Origin: Scolecobasidium constrictum UM 578
Lineage: Eukaryota > Ascomycota > Dothideomycetes > Venturiales > Sympoventuriaceae
DNA: 64,000 bases
Reading direction: 5' to 3'
Assembly: GCA_000611715.1 (NCBI GenBank)
Contig: AZYM01000209.1
Location: forward strand, 203,150-267,149
The notes beneath the pieces were generated by a model, which did not search any database, was not told the origin of the DNA, and saw only the letters and a program-made list of their open reading frames with translations. Shown in pieces: positions 53,054 to 64,000 of the stretch; the first letter of the stretch is position 1; each line of letters opens with the position of its first letter. The position numbers were made by a program, and so were the translations under genes.

Positions 53054-54029
53054 GCATATTGCTGTCAATCTCGACTTGTTGTATAATAGGGCTCGCGAGT
53101 AGCAGAATCTAAGCTATGCTGTTCCGATACTGCAGGATTCTCACCACTCTCATCTTGCAGATGTAGCAAAGTGTCGCCTGTGCAAGAGGACTCCTTCCAA
53201 AAAGTCTTCTTGTCACAAGCTTAGGGCATCTTGGACCTCTCAAGGGGCTTGCACACTACTTCGTCGAGCTGACTCGAATCAAATAGGCCTGGATGATTTC
53301 ATCTGTAGAACAAGAATGCCGTAAGGTGTGCCAGTCGCATGGTTTTGAACCTGAGCGAATGCCGTTCGCAAGCATAACAGACATTTGGTAATGTGGCCGA
53401 GAGAACTTCGATGCGAGACTGTTCTAAACGCAGGCAATATCGTGTTCATCGATCTTAGCTCAGCCCTTCGTCCTCATTTCGGTAAGGAATCGACGGAGCC
53501 CAAGGATGCGGTATCGATAAGACGCTTGGTCGACTCCGGACGACACAACCGTAAGCAGAGACAACTCGATCGTCAACTTCACCTGAATAGTGAATGAAGG
53601 ATGTCAGCCTCCAGCTTTGCGTTCAATACGCGTGTGTTTGAGTATACCAACCCACATGGCTCTCATCCGACTGGCTCGTGCCGAGGCAGAACGACGATCT
53701 CCTGTAGCGCGCCTAGCATGAGCTCTCCAGCTCTCCACAACAAATCGAAGGAGAGAACAGCGAGCACGAACCTCGTCAGATGTGACGCGCGATCGAACGC
53801 GCGATCCGCAAATCATACCATTCGCTTAACGGCTACTGCTTCGGGTAATCCTGGCGTCGAGTCGTTGCATGCTTGCACATGTGAGGACGGTATTTAATCG
53901 TTTCGTCACTAGCTCCACCTGTTTGTGAGCTTTTGGACTGCTTGTCTGTCGTATCGTCGAACTTTTCTTCAACTTCTCGTACTCTACTGCTTTCTGGCTT
54001 GATTCTGGGCGATTGACGACAGCTACGGC
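53054..54029. other. Intergenic
   Basis: 976 bp between the DUF3176 gene and the monooxygenase. Frames at 53385-53597 and 53601-53897 are short, lack motifs and compete with minus-strand frames. No supported gene. Confidence 0.5.
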
Positions 54030-56022
54030 ATGGCGACTGAGGAAGCGGGGGCGGGCTACAAGCCCATACGGGCAGATCTGGGCAATCGCATTCACCGCGT
54101 CCATGGCTACGATAGAAAACTGGGGTATACTTACTACCCAGTTGTGGTGGTCGGTGCAGGATTGGCAGGCGTTGCAATGGCATACAGACTGTCAAAGGAT
54201 CTTAAGTTCGACCAGTACAGGATATTTGAGAGGCAAGCTGGCATTGGAGGAACATGGTGGATCAACAGGTCAGTCGACTGAAATTGGGGCATGGCTTTAC
54301 TGACGCTTCATCAGATACCCGGGTGTTGCTTGCGATGTCCCCGCAGTCTTTTACTCGTATTCATTCGCACCCAATCCGAAGTGGACAACGCTGTACCCAC
54401 CGGGACCTGAGATCTACGCCTACATCCAAGATATCTGCGACGAGAACGGTCTCACGGACAAGATCGAACTCAATACAGACGTGCGCGTATGCAAATGGAT
54501 CAAAGACGAAGAGGTCTGGGAGGTGCAGCTAGCACATATGCGACCAGGCATGGGCGACATCTCCTCCAAGGCACGCGCAAAGAAGATTCAAGAGGAAGGG
54601 GAGGAGAGCGTTTATGTCAGCACAGAAATCATCAGATGCAAGATCCTCATCAGTGGCGTAGGCGGGATCGTAGAGCCAAAAGCCACGCCGGATGGAGTGA
54701 AAGGCTTTGAGAACTTCAAGGGCAAGTGCTTCCATTCCGCGCGATGGGATACGAGCGTCGATTTTAACGACAAGAACGTCGTTGTAGTTGGCACGGGTTG
54801 CTCTTCGCAGCAACTTGTCCCCCGATTGCTCCAAGAACCTTACAATGCGAAGTCTGTCACCCAGATCATGCGAAGTCCGCCATGGGTGTTGCCAAAGCCT
54901 CCTCCACCTGGTGGCAAGGAAGGCTGGAAGAATTGGGCCCCTTCGATTTTCTCAAATGTTCCTGGAGCCTTGAAAGCGTTTCGGTTCCTGCTATTCAGCT
55001 TGGCTGAGTACGACTGGCGACTGTATCCCGATGGCGACTGGCATGACAAAGAGAGGCGAGAACTACAAGCCGGCCTTATTCGACACATGAAGCGGATCGT
55101 GCCAGAGAAGTACCATGAGATATTGACGCCGGACTATATGATTGGGTGCAAGCGACGCATCTATGATGAGGAATGGTTCCCTAGTATGAACGACCCGCGA
55201 ATGGAGCTTACTACTCTGCGTCTTTCAGAAGTGAATGAGAACAGTGTCACGCTCGGCCCAGGCCAAACGTACCCAAAGAATTCGACCTCGACAGAAACCA
55301 AAGAAGTGCCAGCAGACATCATCGTTCTCGCCAATGGCTTCGATATGACACGCTGGCTATCCCCTCTCGAAGTCCGTGGCGTCAACGGCCAGGATCTCGT
55401 AGACACCATGCAAGAGCGCGGAGGCCCACAAGCCTACCTCGGCCAAGCCGTCGACGGCTTCCCCAACTTCTTCATCATCTTCGGCCCCAACACAACGACC
55501 GGCCATTCCTCGGTCATCATGGCCATCGAGAACATGGTCGACCACGCCACCAACTTCATCAAGCCCATCCTCAATGGTGACGTGCGCACCGTCGATGTCA
55601 AGAAGGAAGCCGAAGTGCGGTGGACGCAGGATATCCAGAAGCAGCTGAAGAGGACGGTGTTTCAGAACGGCGGCTGCAATAGTTGGTACTTTGATAAGAA
55701 CGGGTGGAACTCGACTGTGCTGCCGTACTCGCAGGTGTGGTTCTGGTACTGGTGCCAATTTCCCAAGTGGGCGGATTGGAATATCACGTACACCAGGAAG
55801 GGCTATATCAAGCTCATGGTCAAGAGGCTGCTAAAAACTGCCGGTGTGTTGGTCTTCCTGCTTGGGTGGTACCGCGCACGGAAAGAAGGCGGCAGTTTGA
55901 GGTCTTATCTGGAACAGCAAAAGACAAAGGCGGTGTCTTATTCGAAGTTGGCGGCACTGCTTGCCATCAATCAGCTAAGGGAACGACTGAAGTCGCTTCA
56001 GAACGTTATCATGAACCTGTAG
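54030..56022 (+). CDS. Baeyer-Villiger-type flavin monooxygenase
   Basis: Spliced CDS of 648 residues: exons 54030-54268 and 54315-56022, intron 46 nt. The FAD motif is VVVVGAGLAGVAMAYRL (residues ~37-53), then GIGGTWWINRYPGVACDVPA across the junction, as in class B monooxygenases. The Baeyer-Villiger fingerprint FxGxxxHxxxW[DP] is intact as FKGKCFHSARWD, and the NADP-binding motif is VVVVGTGCSSQQLVPRL. Such enzymes insert oxygen beside a ketone using NADPH and O2. A C-terminal hydrophobic segment (AGVLVFLLGWYRA) may attach it to a membrane. Its 3' end is 59 bp from the convergent SDR gene. The substrate is unknown. Confidence 0.92.
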
Positions 56023-56081
56023 ATCCGTTCCTGCTTAGCCTAAGATTGTTGTGATGATGTACCAACAGAAATATCATCCTA

Positions 56082-57108
56082 TCATCCAGTCATCCTAAAC
56101 TTCAGCCAGTCCTTCTCAACGATATCCTGTTTCCTCCTCTCCAACTCATCAACATCCCATCGCGCGTCAATCCACCGCCCATTCAGCCACTCCCTCCGTT
56201 CCTTGGTCAGCCAGACGCAAAGGCCGGCACCAAGATTCACATCGTCGATGAGTACTGCGCAGATGAAGATTAGCATGTTCAAATAATACGCAATTATTCC
56301 GCAATGAAATGGGATACGTACTCTTCTCCCACCCCTTCCCCTCAGGCAATTCATACTTGCCCATATCCGTCATCACACTACCCGGCTGTATGCCAAACGC
56401 CGTCACGCCATTCTCGCCATGCGCATGACTGACGTACTCCACGAAGCGTGCCGCAGCAAACTTGCTCAGACTATATCCCATTGCCATCAATTTCGGGTCG
56501 TAATGATGGATGGAGCTACTCGTGACCCAAATCACGCTCTTTGGACTCGACGGGCCGGCTGCCTCCAGCAGTGGGATCAGGTATTTGCACGCCACGACAC
56601 CGGCGAAGAAGTTTGTCTCGAACGTGAGTTTGAAGTCGGGGATATCCAGGGAGGGCGCAGAGGGAGGCCAGTCCATCAGGCCCGTGCTAGGTGATTTGAC
56701 GAGCCCATTTGCTTTTCCAGCGTTCAGGATGAGAACGTCCAACTTTCCGAACTTGACTTTCACGTCCTCAGCAAGCTTCGCTGTATCTGCCTCTGAACAC
56801 GCATCGCCAGGGTTCACATCCACCACGAATTTGTCCATTGCAACCTTCCCTGCCTGTTCGGCCACGGCCGAGATTTCGAATCGAGCTTTGTCTAGGCTGT
56901 CCAACTTACGGCCCGTGAGGATGATATTCGTCGCACCTGCTTTGGCATAGGAAAGCGCGGTGGCGAGGCCGATGCCGCGGGAGCCGCCTGTGATCAGCAC
57001 GGTGAAGTAAGGCGGAAGGGTCACATTCTCTGGGTCTGTCGAAGCTGTTACTGCGCGATGGATGGGCGGACACCAATTTATGGTCTGGTTTGCTGATGCG
57101 ATGGACAT
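56082..57108 (-). CDS. Short-chain dehydrogenase/reductase
   Basis: Spliced CDS of 319 residues: exons 57108-56322 and 56254-56082, intron 67 nt. Cofactor motif TGGSRGIG (residues ~41-48), LNAG near residue 129, catalytic Ser in VIWVTSSSIHH and Tyr-xxx-Lys in GYSLSKFAA. PGSVMTDMG follows, then the junction GWEKILIDDVNLGAGLCVWLTKERREWLNGRW, a common C-terminal block of fungal SDRs in which the last exon closes the substrate pocket. TGRK after the second strand favours NADP (inference). Convergent with the Baeyer-Villiger enzyme, with which it could form an alcohol-ketone-ester pair (speculative). Confidence 0.92.
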
Positions 57109-57578
57109 GGTCTCTGCTCCAGGGATGAAGGCGGTGAAAGATAGATCGTGGTGCTAGATGTGCCGAAAATAGATCAGTGGTGATGAAGGAATACTTACTT
57201 CAGAACGCAGAGGATGCACCAACAAAGAAGAGGAGAAGCTCATCATGTGACAGTGTCTTCGGAAAAAGAGTCCCTTGCTTTTCCTAGCTCTTTTCTAATT
57301 CTGCGATCGATGTTTGTGCGGGTTGCGAGGACTTAGTGATCTACTCGAGGAGGCACGTGAAGGCGAAGAAGTCAAGTTGTGTATTCCATAGACTAGCAAG
57401 AACGCACGAGGAAGACGAGTCTCTCCAAAATCATGGCTTCCCTCAACTAACGCCCTCTTGATGCACACGGATGCGATAACCTCTCCTTGTCTCCCTTTTT
57501 GTATATCCCTTCGTCTCCTCTCATAATCATATATCTCGTTCCAGCATCGTTTTCGCACCGTCAACCCGAAAACCTGGT
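57109..57578. other. Intergenic
   Basis: Promoter region of the SDR gene and 3' flank of the CK2 beta gene. No gene seen. Confidence 0.5.
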
Positions 57579-58733
57579 CTATCCAGCGTCATTGACCACG
57601 TCCATCGGACTCCCACCACTCCTCGAATCTGCCGCACCATTAACCTTCAGTCGTCCATTCCTCGCTGATCTTCTTGATCTTGATTTCGATGTCGATGCGC
57701 CAGTCCCTTCTTGCGCAGCATTCTCCTCATAATTCGCAACTTCATCCGTTTCATTGATGTCTGTTGGTTTCTCTCTTAGCCACTTCATCCGCGGCCCGCT
57801 CCTCGCTCGCTCGCTAACTCGGAAGCCGTATATTCGTGGTTCGTAGATGCGGCCAAAACCCAGGCCAGGCGCTAAGTTGCCTGTCGCGATCCCGTTTATG
57901 CTTGTGGGTTGGGGTGTTATTTGTTTTGTAGCCTCGCCTGATCCTGCTACAGGCTTGACGCTTTCTTCTATTGTCATTGCGCTTGCAGCTGTTTGATCGA
58001 CATTGGTGAGTTTGGGTAGCGCGATATCAAGTTCGGGGAAGGTCATGAAGAAGAGGCAGCCAAATGTCGTGCCGAAGAATGCACCATCCACAGTCTGAAA
58101 TCGCGAGTTGGGCGGCGTGTAGATGTCCAGACAGCTCGGGCAGAAGAGCTTCACGGTGTCCTGACCAGGCGTGTCGCTAAGTCCCACAGGCAACACTTTC
58201 GCACCCTGGCAATTCACGCGCGGACAGTGGCCAAAATGCTGCAACTCGTACTTCTCCAGCATCTGCTGTATGCCCGGCCGACTCGTGATGTAGCGCTGAT
58301 GTATCAGCCCGTACAGCAACTCGGCGCTGCTCTCCACCACGCTGGCATCGCTCGCCATCCGCATGTGCCGCGTGCTCCGCCTGTAACGGGTGCCATCATC
58401 CTCACTGATGTCCTCATCTTCTTCTTCCTCGTCCTCCTCGTCTTCTTCGGGGTCCACATCTAAGATCAGCTCCAGCGCCTCCTTGTACATGGGCACTTGC
58501 GCAGGCAGGCCCGTCAGGTTGAAGTCGTCTTCGATAAAGTCCTCGCTGACCTCGGCGAAGTACTCGTGGCCCAGCAGCGCGCAGAACTGCGAGATCCACG
58601 TCTCGGCCATCTGGGATGAGGACGACATTGTGTCGGGGTCGTCGGCAGCGATGAGGTGGGGCGTAGCAACGGTGGCAGGCGCGTGGAGGGTGAGTCGTTC
58701 GTGTAGCGACTTGCTCAGCGGCGACGGTTGCAT
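57579..58733 (-). CDS. Casein kinase II regulatory (beta) subunit
   Basis: A single exon of 384 residues from ATG 58733; the in-frame ATG 58628 (MSSSSQMAETW) starts nearer the conserved domain and may be used instead. CK2 beta dimerises and holds two catalytic subunits. Conserved: WISQFCALLGHEYFAEVSEDFIEDDFNLTGL, an acidic loop (DPEEDEEDEEEEDEDISEDD) that is longer than in animals, SAELLYGLIHQRYITSRPGI, and the zinc ribbon CPRVNC ... FCPSC with GQDTVKLFCPSCLDIY. The FGTTFGCLFFMTFPEL block follows. The C-terminal ~110 residues are basic and Ser-rich (SKSRSRRSARNGR). Confidence 0.95.
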   Translation of the reverse strand: MQPSPLSKSLHERLTLHAPATVATPHLIAADDPDTMSSSSQMAETWISQFCALLGHEYFAEVSEDFIEDDFNLTGLPAQVPMYKEALELILDVDPEEDEEDEEEEDEDISEDDGTRYRRSTRHMRMASDASVVESSAELLYGLIHQRYITSRPGIQQMLEKYELQHFGHCPRVNCQGAKVLPVGLSDTPGQDTVKLFCPSCLDIYTPPNSRFQTVDGAFFGTTFGCLFFMTFPELDIALPKLTNVDQTAASAMTIEESVKPVAGSGEATKQITPQPTSINGIATGNLAPGLGFGRIYEPRIYGFRVSERARSGPRMKWLREKPTDINETDEVANYEENAAQEGTGASTSKSRSRRSARNGRLKVNGAADSRSGGSPMDVVNDAG

Positions 58734-59547
58734 GCAGCGGCGGCAGCGCGGGAAGGAGCGAGGCGTGTCGCGTGCGGGTGAGAGTGCTGCTTCCTTTTAT
58801 GGCCTGTTGACGGACGCAGCTTCTTACTTCGCTTTCTGGATTGCGATGTGATGCGGGGCAGCCTGACGAAACAATCTTCCTCCAAACTCCTGCAGCAATC
58901 AAGCACTGCTAAATCACGATGGAAGCTGTCGCGTCGTTGCAGATGAGAAGGTTCCTATGCTCCGGGCTCACTGCTCAGTCATTGCGGCTCCCAACCACAT
59001 CCCGGTGAGCGTTGCGCAGAGAGGTCGTAGTGGCAGTGATTATTCGCTTCGGTGCGATCTACGTCAGGTTCAGCTGGTGGGCACTGTGCCGAGTGCGAGT
59101 GGGTGGTGGTGGTGATGTGTTGATGTATAGTGTCGAGCTGGTGTCACAAGAGGTTGCATGTAGCTCTTGCTGGCTATCTGTACCGTGAACGGGCGTGTAG
59201 TGACTGCGAATTATTAGTCTTATCCTGCGCCTTCCAATGATGCTTGCGAGCGAGTGCGGCACCTAACAGGGCCCACTTGATCCATCAGACTGGGTCTTGG
59301 CACAAATCACGTGATCATCGCACAGTCGTTAGTGACTGCGAGGAGGCAGACCGGATCGTCCGCGCTATTTGGCGAGTCTACTCGACTGTACGAAGCTCTG
59401 CAAGATTGGGTCGTGGCATTCGAGAGTCGTTCCTGAACATCGTGTCCCAACTCAGATGTGAGGTTATTAAGTTCAAATCTGCTCAAGAGCCACTACGCAT
59501 AGGTATCGCGAAGTTTCCAAGTCTTACGAATCTTCCATGAAGGGATC
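58734..59547. other. Intergenic, CK2 beta upstream region
   Basis: 814 bp with the CK2 beta promoter and the 3' flank of the GPI-protein gene. Frames here are short. No gene seen. Confidence 0.5.
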
Positions 59548-60285
59548 TTAAAACAGCATAGATCCCACGGTCACCAACATAGCAGCCACCACAGCACTTG
59601 ATACCCCAGCACTTCTCCCAGGCGCAGCGCCCAAGTACGCCGCATTCCAGCACTTCCCGTCCCGCGCATTAATCACACTCGCCCCCCCAACCTGGAAACT
59701 AGCAACACTGAACGGCACAGTCGTGCACTCCCCTCCCTCAGCACTCTGACACGTCCACCCTATCCACGGGGCTAACGACTCCCCCTCCGCCGTATCATTC
59801 GTAGCATGACAATCCCGTCCATTGAACACCTCGAAGAGCCAGGATCCCTCGGCGCCTTCCTCGGGCTCACTGATGTTCCGCGACGAGTACGTGACCTGCG
59901 AGTAGTTTCTGTGCGGCAAGTAGGCGTCTGCTTGCTCGGTGGTCCAGGTGATGCTCTCGACGGGGTCGCGGGAGCCGGCGATGGATTCGTTGCGCGAGCC
60001 CGTGGTTTGGCTGGTGTTGCGCGTGGAGAACAGGGAGTCGAGGTTGAAGCACTGGTAGGTTATTGGAATGGAGGAGGTTGTGAATAGGAGCGAGGTGGAG
60101 GGATTGCTGAAGGAGCATCCTTCGCCTTCGGCTGTGTTGGCGCTGTGGAAGGTGACGGTTAGGTTCTGGCTGTATCGATGATTAGTTGCGATACTTGAGA
60201 CCTGCATTCGTAAACAGTTGTCTTACCTGTTCGCTGCATGTGCCATGAAGGCAATGCTGAGTATAGATCGCCATAAATCGAGCAT
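59548..60285 (-). CDS. Secreted GPI-anchored protein, Cys-containing
   Basis: Spliced CDS of 226 residues: exons 60285-60227 and 60169-59548, intron 57 nt. Residues 1-18 form a signal peptide (MLDLWRSILSIAFMAHAA). The junction gives AANSQNLTVTFHSANTAEG. Six or more Cys (GCSF, QCFN, DCHA, TCQS, ECTT, KCWN) probably form disulfides, and there are several N-x-S/T sites (NLTV, NTSQ, NESI, NYSQ, NISE). The C-terminus is a small-residue site followed by a hydrophobic tail (SAGVSSAVVAAMLVTVGSMLF), which fits GPI attachment. No enzyme motif is seen, so it is probably a cell-wall or surface protein. Family not recognised. Confidence 0.82.
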
Positions 60286-61025
60286 CCTCCTTGTCGTCGA
60301 GCTTCAACTATTCAGAAGTTCCAAAATTGCCCCAATTCTGCTGGCTACAATGGTTTTGGTAGTATACGATTCACTTGATATATGTGTTTCGCCGTTGCCA
60401 CCACTTCATAGACGACTGATGTGCGGCGGCCCGGCGATCCGGCACCTCGAGTACTCTGCGCGTGCGTGATATTCAATCCAGGTTGTCAAGCTATTGGACG
60501 CTTCAAATGATGGTCAACAGGCTCAATGTACCTTGGAGTCAGATGATACGCGTGAGTTGTATGTTCCAGTACGAGCACCGAGGATATAGTTGATGATCAC
60601 CGAAAGTCGAGACAACAAATACTTTCTCCCGAAGTCCATCGCTGGAAACCATTGGTACCTGCTTGATCGTAGCCAATCATGACTATAAATAACAGGAGTG
60701 AGGTCACTAGGCCAAGGATTCCCCAGATGGTGTTGATGATCAGGCATGGGATCGAGTAAAGCGCGGTTTGAGGTTACTCGGAGAAACGTCCGTGCGTTGC
60801 TGATCTTCATGCGAAAGCTGCAACAGCCACGTGCCTTGGCAACGCTGTGAATCTTCGTCTTAATACCGGTGTCTATCGATCGTGGACAAAAGCAGCATAG
60901 TGGACGTACATGAGGTGCTATCTCTCTGCTTCTGCCACTGACATATTTAGTATCAGACCGTTGACAATTTGGCCAAATGTCACAGTTGGCACATAGCAAG
61001 AGCCATGCGCTAGCACCTCCGCCAC
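60286..61025. other. Intergenic
   Basis: 740 bp between the promoter of the GPI-protein gene and the 3' end of the zinc-cluster gene. Short conflicting frames only. No gene seen. Confidence 0.5.
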
Positions 61026-63344
61026 CTAGAACAGATCCCTCAAAATCTTGGACAGCTCATCCTGCTGTCCGAATGCACTCGCCAACCCTTCCCCGCCAAC
61101 ACCATTCGTCGCATCAAAAGGCCCTCCATTCCCCATCATCCCACCCCCATAATTGCCAGCCGCCTCAAACAGACTCGTCAAATCATTCGCCATCCCATTC
61201 GGACTATCATTCATGCCTCCCTGCCCAAACAGCGCCAGCTCATCCAGCGTGTTTCCACCACCCGCAAGCCCCACCATCGCTACCGCAGCCGAGGAGTGCG
61301 GGTCCTCGCCTGGATTTCGCAGGTTCAACAAACCGAGCTTGGGACCGATCTCCTTGAGGCCGCGGATCGTCTTCCACAGGCGCTTGGAGACGTACGAGTG
61401 CGCTGTCATGCCGCGCACGAGGTCGAGCGCCATGTAGAACTCGTCGCGGCATTGGCTGCTGAATTGGGCGGGTGCGTGTGCGACCGCGAGGAAGAGGACG
61501 GCGAGCGCTTGCACGAGGAAGTAGTTGAACATGACTTGCTGGCTGCGATATAGATCCGTCGTCTCGTCCATCCGCTTGACGACGCGGATGGTGTCCTTGG
61601 CCACGTCGACGGCTTGCTGAGCTTCGCGCATGTTCTCTGAGATGGATGTCGCGGAGTGCAAGACGGGCCTGTAGATGAGGATGCGCATCTGGTTCATGCG
61701 GCAGTACATGTTGATGCGGAGACGCTGGTCGCTGCGGCTCAGATGGCTCTCGGAGAGGTGAGGCGAGCCTGGTGCGATGTACGTCAGAGACTCTGGAAGC
61801 GTTCGGTGCCACTGGATGATCTGGTAGTCGAGGTAGCCCATTTCCTCGCTACTGAGCGGTGCACGATTAGCATCGTTGTTGGCGACGCGCTGCCAGACCT
61901 TGGAACCGAGCTGACTGTATGCGACCATGGCCATAAGATATGGAGTCGATGAATCAGGCTTTTGCAGGAGTGGATCGATGTCTGCGTCCTGGAGGGCGAA
62001 TGGCATGCCCGTGCCAAAGCTCCATCGGCGATCGAGCACATAGATAGACCAGAACAAGACCATTGCCACATTGCGCTCAGAGTCATTCGTGAAGATGGTG
62101 TTGTACGTCTCGTGTCGGTGCAGGCCAAGCTCCATTGCCATGCGTGCTGCGTTTCCTGTGAGCCTCCAAGCCAGACTCTCGTCATCGCAATGGAAGTGGT
62201 ACATTGCCTAATTATGTCAGTATACCATTCAACGAGGTCAAGGGATCGCCATACCGCAAGCACAAGCATCTGCAAACCCCGAACATCAGGTGGGTTGAAG
62301 CCAATCGTCTCAATGGGCGACTTGACCGCATCCCAAAGTCTCCTCCCCAGATCACTCTTGCCACTTGCTTCAAGCGTCAAGGCGACAGCAACGACCAATT
62401 TCAAGCTGTTGGTCTGGTCATCGTGGATCGCGTCCGCACCTGGCAAGCTCGCCTCCATCAAGCCGCTACGTCTCGCTGCCTCCATGAAGGTGAAGAGCAA
62501 GTTAGTGTGCCTCACAAGACGATCGATATCCACGATCGGATACATGGTGCCCATCTCGTCCTGCCACACATGGATCAGACGCACAGCTTCGTCCTTATTG
62601 AGGGACCAGACGGCGTCCTTATCCGCGTGCAGTGGCTTTGGCAGGTCAGGCTGGATCATTGGCGGCGGAGTGGCGGATGGTGTACCATCCTGCGTCATCA
62701 ATCCCTCCTCATGCCCCTCCTCGCCACCCGTTATGCCCATATGCTGCAAGCTGCTCTTCGCGACTCCCAAATTGAACACAGCGCTCGTCGGTCCTCGAAA
62801 CTCAGGATGCTTCGGCAACGCTCTTGCCTGAGGCGGCTGCGTGAACCCACCACCAGAGCCAATACTCATCGGTCGCTGATACGGTCCCTGCTGGTTATAC
62901 GGGCTGCCGGCCATGGGCGGCATGCCATTGATATCGATGTGGCTGCGCAGTGAGTTCATATTCGAGTACAGCGCGTCCACCTGCTGCTGCAAACTCTGGA
63001 TATGCGCATTCATCTGCTTGAACTCGTCCGAGTCCTTGAAGCCATTGCAGCAATTGGGCGCGTACACGCACTCCAGCGAAAGGTTGCCGCAGCGCTGGCA
63101 TGGTGTGTTGCCATTGCACTTGATCTTCCTCCTCTTGCACTCGTTGCACGCGATTGAGATGTCTGCCGCGCCATCATCATTAGTAAATTGTTCGCAGTCA
63201 TTGGCAGACCATCGATCCAAGTATCAGGTGAGATTGATGCACGCGCACTTGCAACTTACAGCGACTCCGTTTCTTGCCTGAGTTGCCATCCACAGCGGAG
63301 CCCTTCCGCTTATGCGACGGACTTGCGCCGTTCTCCTCGCTCAT
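61026..63344 (-). CDS. Zn(II)2Cys6 transcription factor
   Basis: Spliced CDS of 724 residues: exons 63344-63260, 63162-62255 and 62207-61026; introns 97 and 47 nt. A basic N-terminus (SHKRKGSAVDGNSGKKRSR) precedes the zinc cluster at residues ~34-60: C-x2-C-x6-C-x5-C-x2-C-x6-C (CNECKRRKIKC ... CQRC ... C), canonical spacing. The first junction gives KKRSRYISIACNECK. A heptad coiled coil for dimer formation follows (FKQMNAHIQSLQQQVDALYSNM). The fungal-specific middle domain covers residues ~215-560, e.g. MAMELGLHRHETYN and VLFWSIYVLDRRWSFGTGMPFALQDADIDP. The C-terminus is Gly/Asn-rich and may activate transcription. Targets are unknown; no pathway cluster is adjacent. Confidence 0.92.
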
Positions 63345-64000
63345 GGTTGTGGAGGGCGGCCTCGAGCACGTTATCTGCACGTACGAAGCTCCACGACAGC
63401 GAGCGCGATGGAATTGCACGCTCAAATTCGGGGGAGTGCAATTTGTGTTGCGGTGGTTGTGGTGCTCAAGTGCCCCAACCCCGCAGAATTGAGGTTCTAT
63501 CATCTCGGTCATGACTAAGGCTGTAATTTATCTCGGCGGTCAACACTCAATACGCGGCAGTGCGAAGAATGAATTCCTGGTGGCATTTTCTCGCCATCTT
63601 TGACAAGTTTTCAGTGAGTGTGCACTTGCTTGTCTGGTGTTTCATTCGTAGGTCTCGAGACTGTCCTCGTTGCTCCTGCTGCTCGCATGCCGTAGAGGCA
63701 GTAGTGTCAGTGCGAGACATGAGGATGGGCTAGTCCCTCCAACACTCTGTCCAGCGTTCCAAATCATCTCGATGGGAGACGTGATCGCCTATAAGTCAAC
63801 CAGGTCTCAGCGTCTGCAGGTCAACATGAAGCATGTGTAATCCTTGTGCCGTCCTGTCCTTCCATCGCGATGGCGGCCACACTAGTCGACGTGTAGTAGC
63901 AACAGCCACTTAGTTCAGTGGAAGATTCCCATCCGGATGCTCTTCTTCATCCACCTCTCCCCCTCCCCCTCCCTCTTCCTCTCCCCCGTCCACCCCCTCG
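63345..64000. other. Upstream region of the zinc-cluster gene, window end
   Basis: 656 bp with the promoter and leader of the preceding minus-strand gene. The last ~60 bp are an almost pure C/T tract on the plus strand, typical of a fungal leader or promoter, perhaps of a gene beyond the window. No gene seen. Confidence 0.5.

Noticed and set aside
61962..62831. 289-codon plus-strand frame
   Set aside because: Antisense to the zinc-cluster regulator, whose protein is well conserved.
1..64000. Transposons, tRNA and rRNA genes
   Set aside because: No transposase or reverse-transcriptase motifs, long terminal repeats or convincing tRNA B-box with cloverleaf were noticed by eye. A tRNAscan or repeat search would be decisive.

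Overview
This window comes from a filamentous ascomycete (Pezizomycotina; Dothideomycetes is my best guess, from protein character only). Genes are dense on both strands. Most carry few, short introns of about 46-70 nt with GT...AG ends. The protein repertoire is fungal: Zn(II)2Cys6 regulators, DUF3176, MCH1-like and ENV9-like proteins, and a homogentisate pathway close to that of Aspergillus. I saw no transposon, rRNA or tRNA gene. I rebuilt exon structures by hand from splice sites, reading frame and conserved protein blocks, and every spliced CDS given here is a whole number of codons.

Layout. 1-6.4 kb: 3' part of a zinc-cluster regulator, RPL35 and eEF1B-beta facing away from each other, a small secreted protein with two Kex2-bounded peptide repeats, and an I78-type inhibitor. 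6.5-20.3 kb: RIC1, a PPPDE isopeptidase, an F-box-like protein, mitochondrial prolyl-tRNA synthetase, MAK21/NOC1 and APP1. 20.8-25.8 kb: HpcH/HpaI aldolase, glutaredoxin-like protein, CHORD-CS co-chaperone and a CYP504-like P450. 26.4-31.6 kb: fumarylacetoacetase and homogentisate dioxygenase sharing one promoter, then an SDR. 32.4-39.8 kb: ARF1, MOB2, LEO1 and S-adenosylhomocysteinase. 40.5-50.6 kb: an SRPBCC-like protein, an MCH1-like transporter, a KPGEK-repeat protein, two tandem F-box-like paralogues, a G-patch protein and an ENV9-like SDR. 51-63.3 kb: a DUF3176 membrane protein, a Baeyer-Villiger monooxygenase facing an SDR, CK2 beta, a GPI-anchored secreted protein and a complete zinc-cluster regulator.

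How genes work together. The P450, fahA and hmgA form a phenylacetate/tyrosine catabolic group: ring hydroxylation gives homogentisate, the dioxygenase opens the ring, and the hydrolase ends in fumarate and acetoacetate. The fahA-hmgA promoter holds three compact inverted repeats, two of CGG-N-CCG form. Most other genes are housekeeping (translation, ribosome assembly, vesicle traffic, transcription elongation, the methyl cycle).

The most unusual item is the peptide precursor at 5173-5576. Its two 36-residue repeats are identical in protein although 18 of 36 codons differ, so the peptide itself appears to be under selection. It does not look like a known pheromone or dikaritin core.
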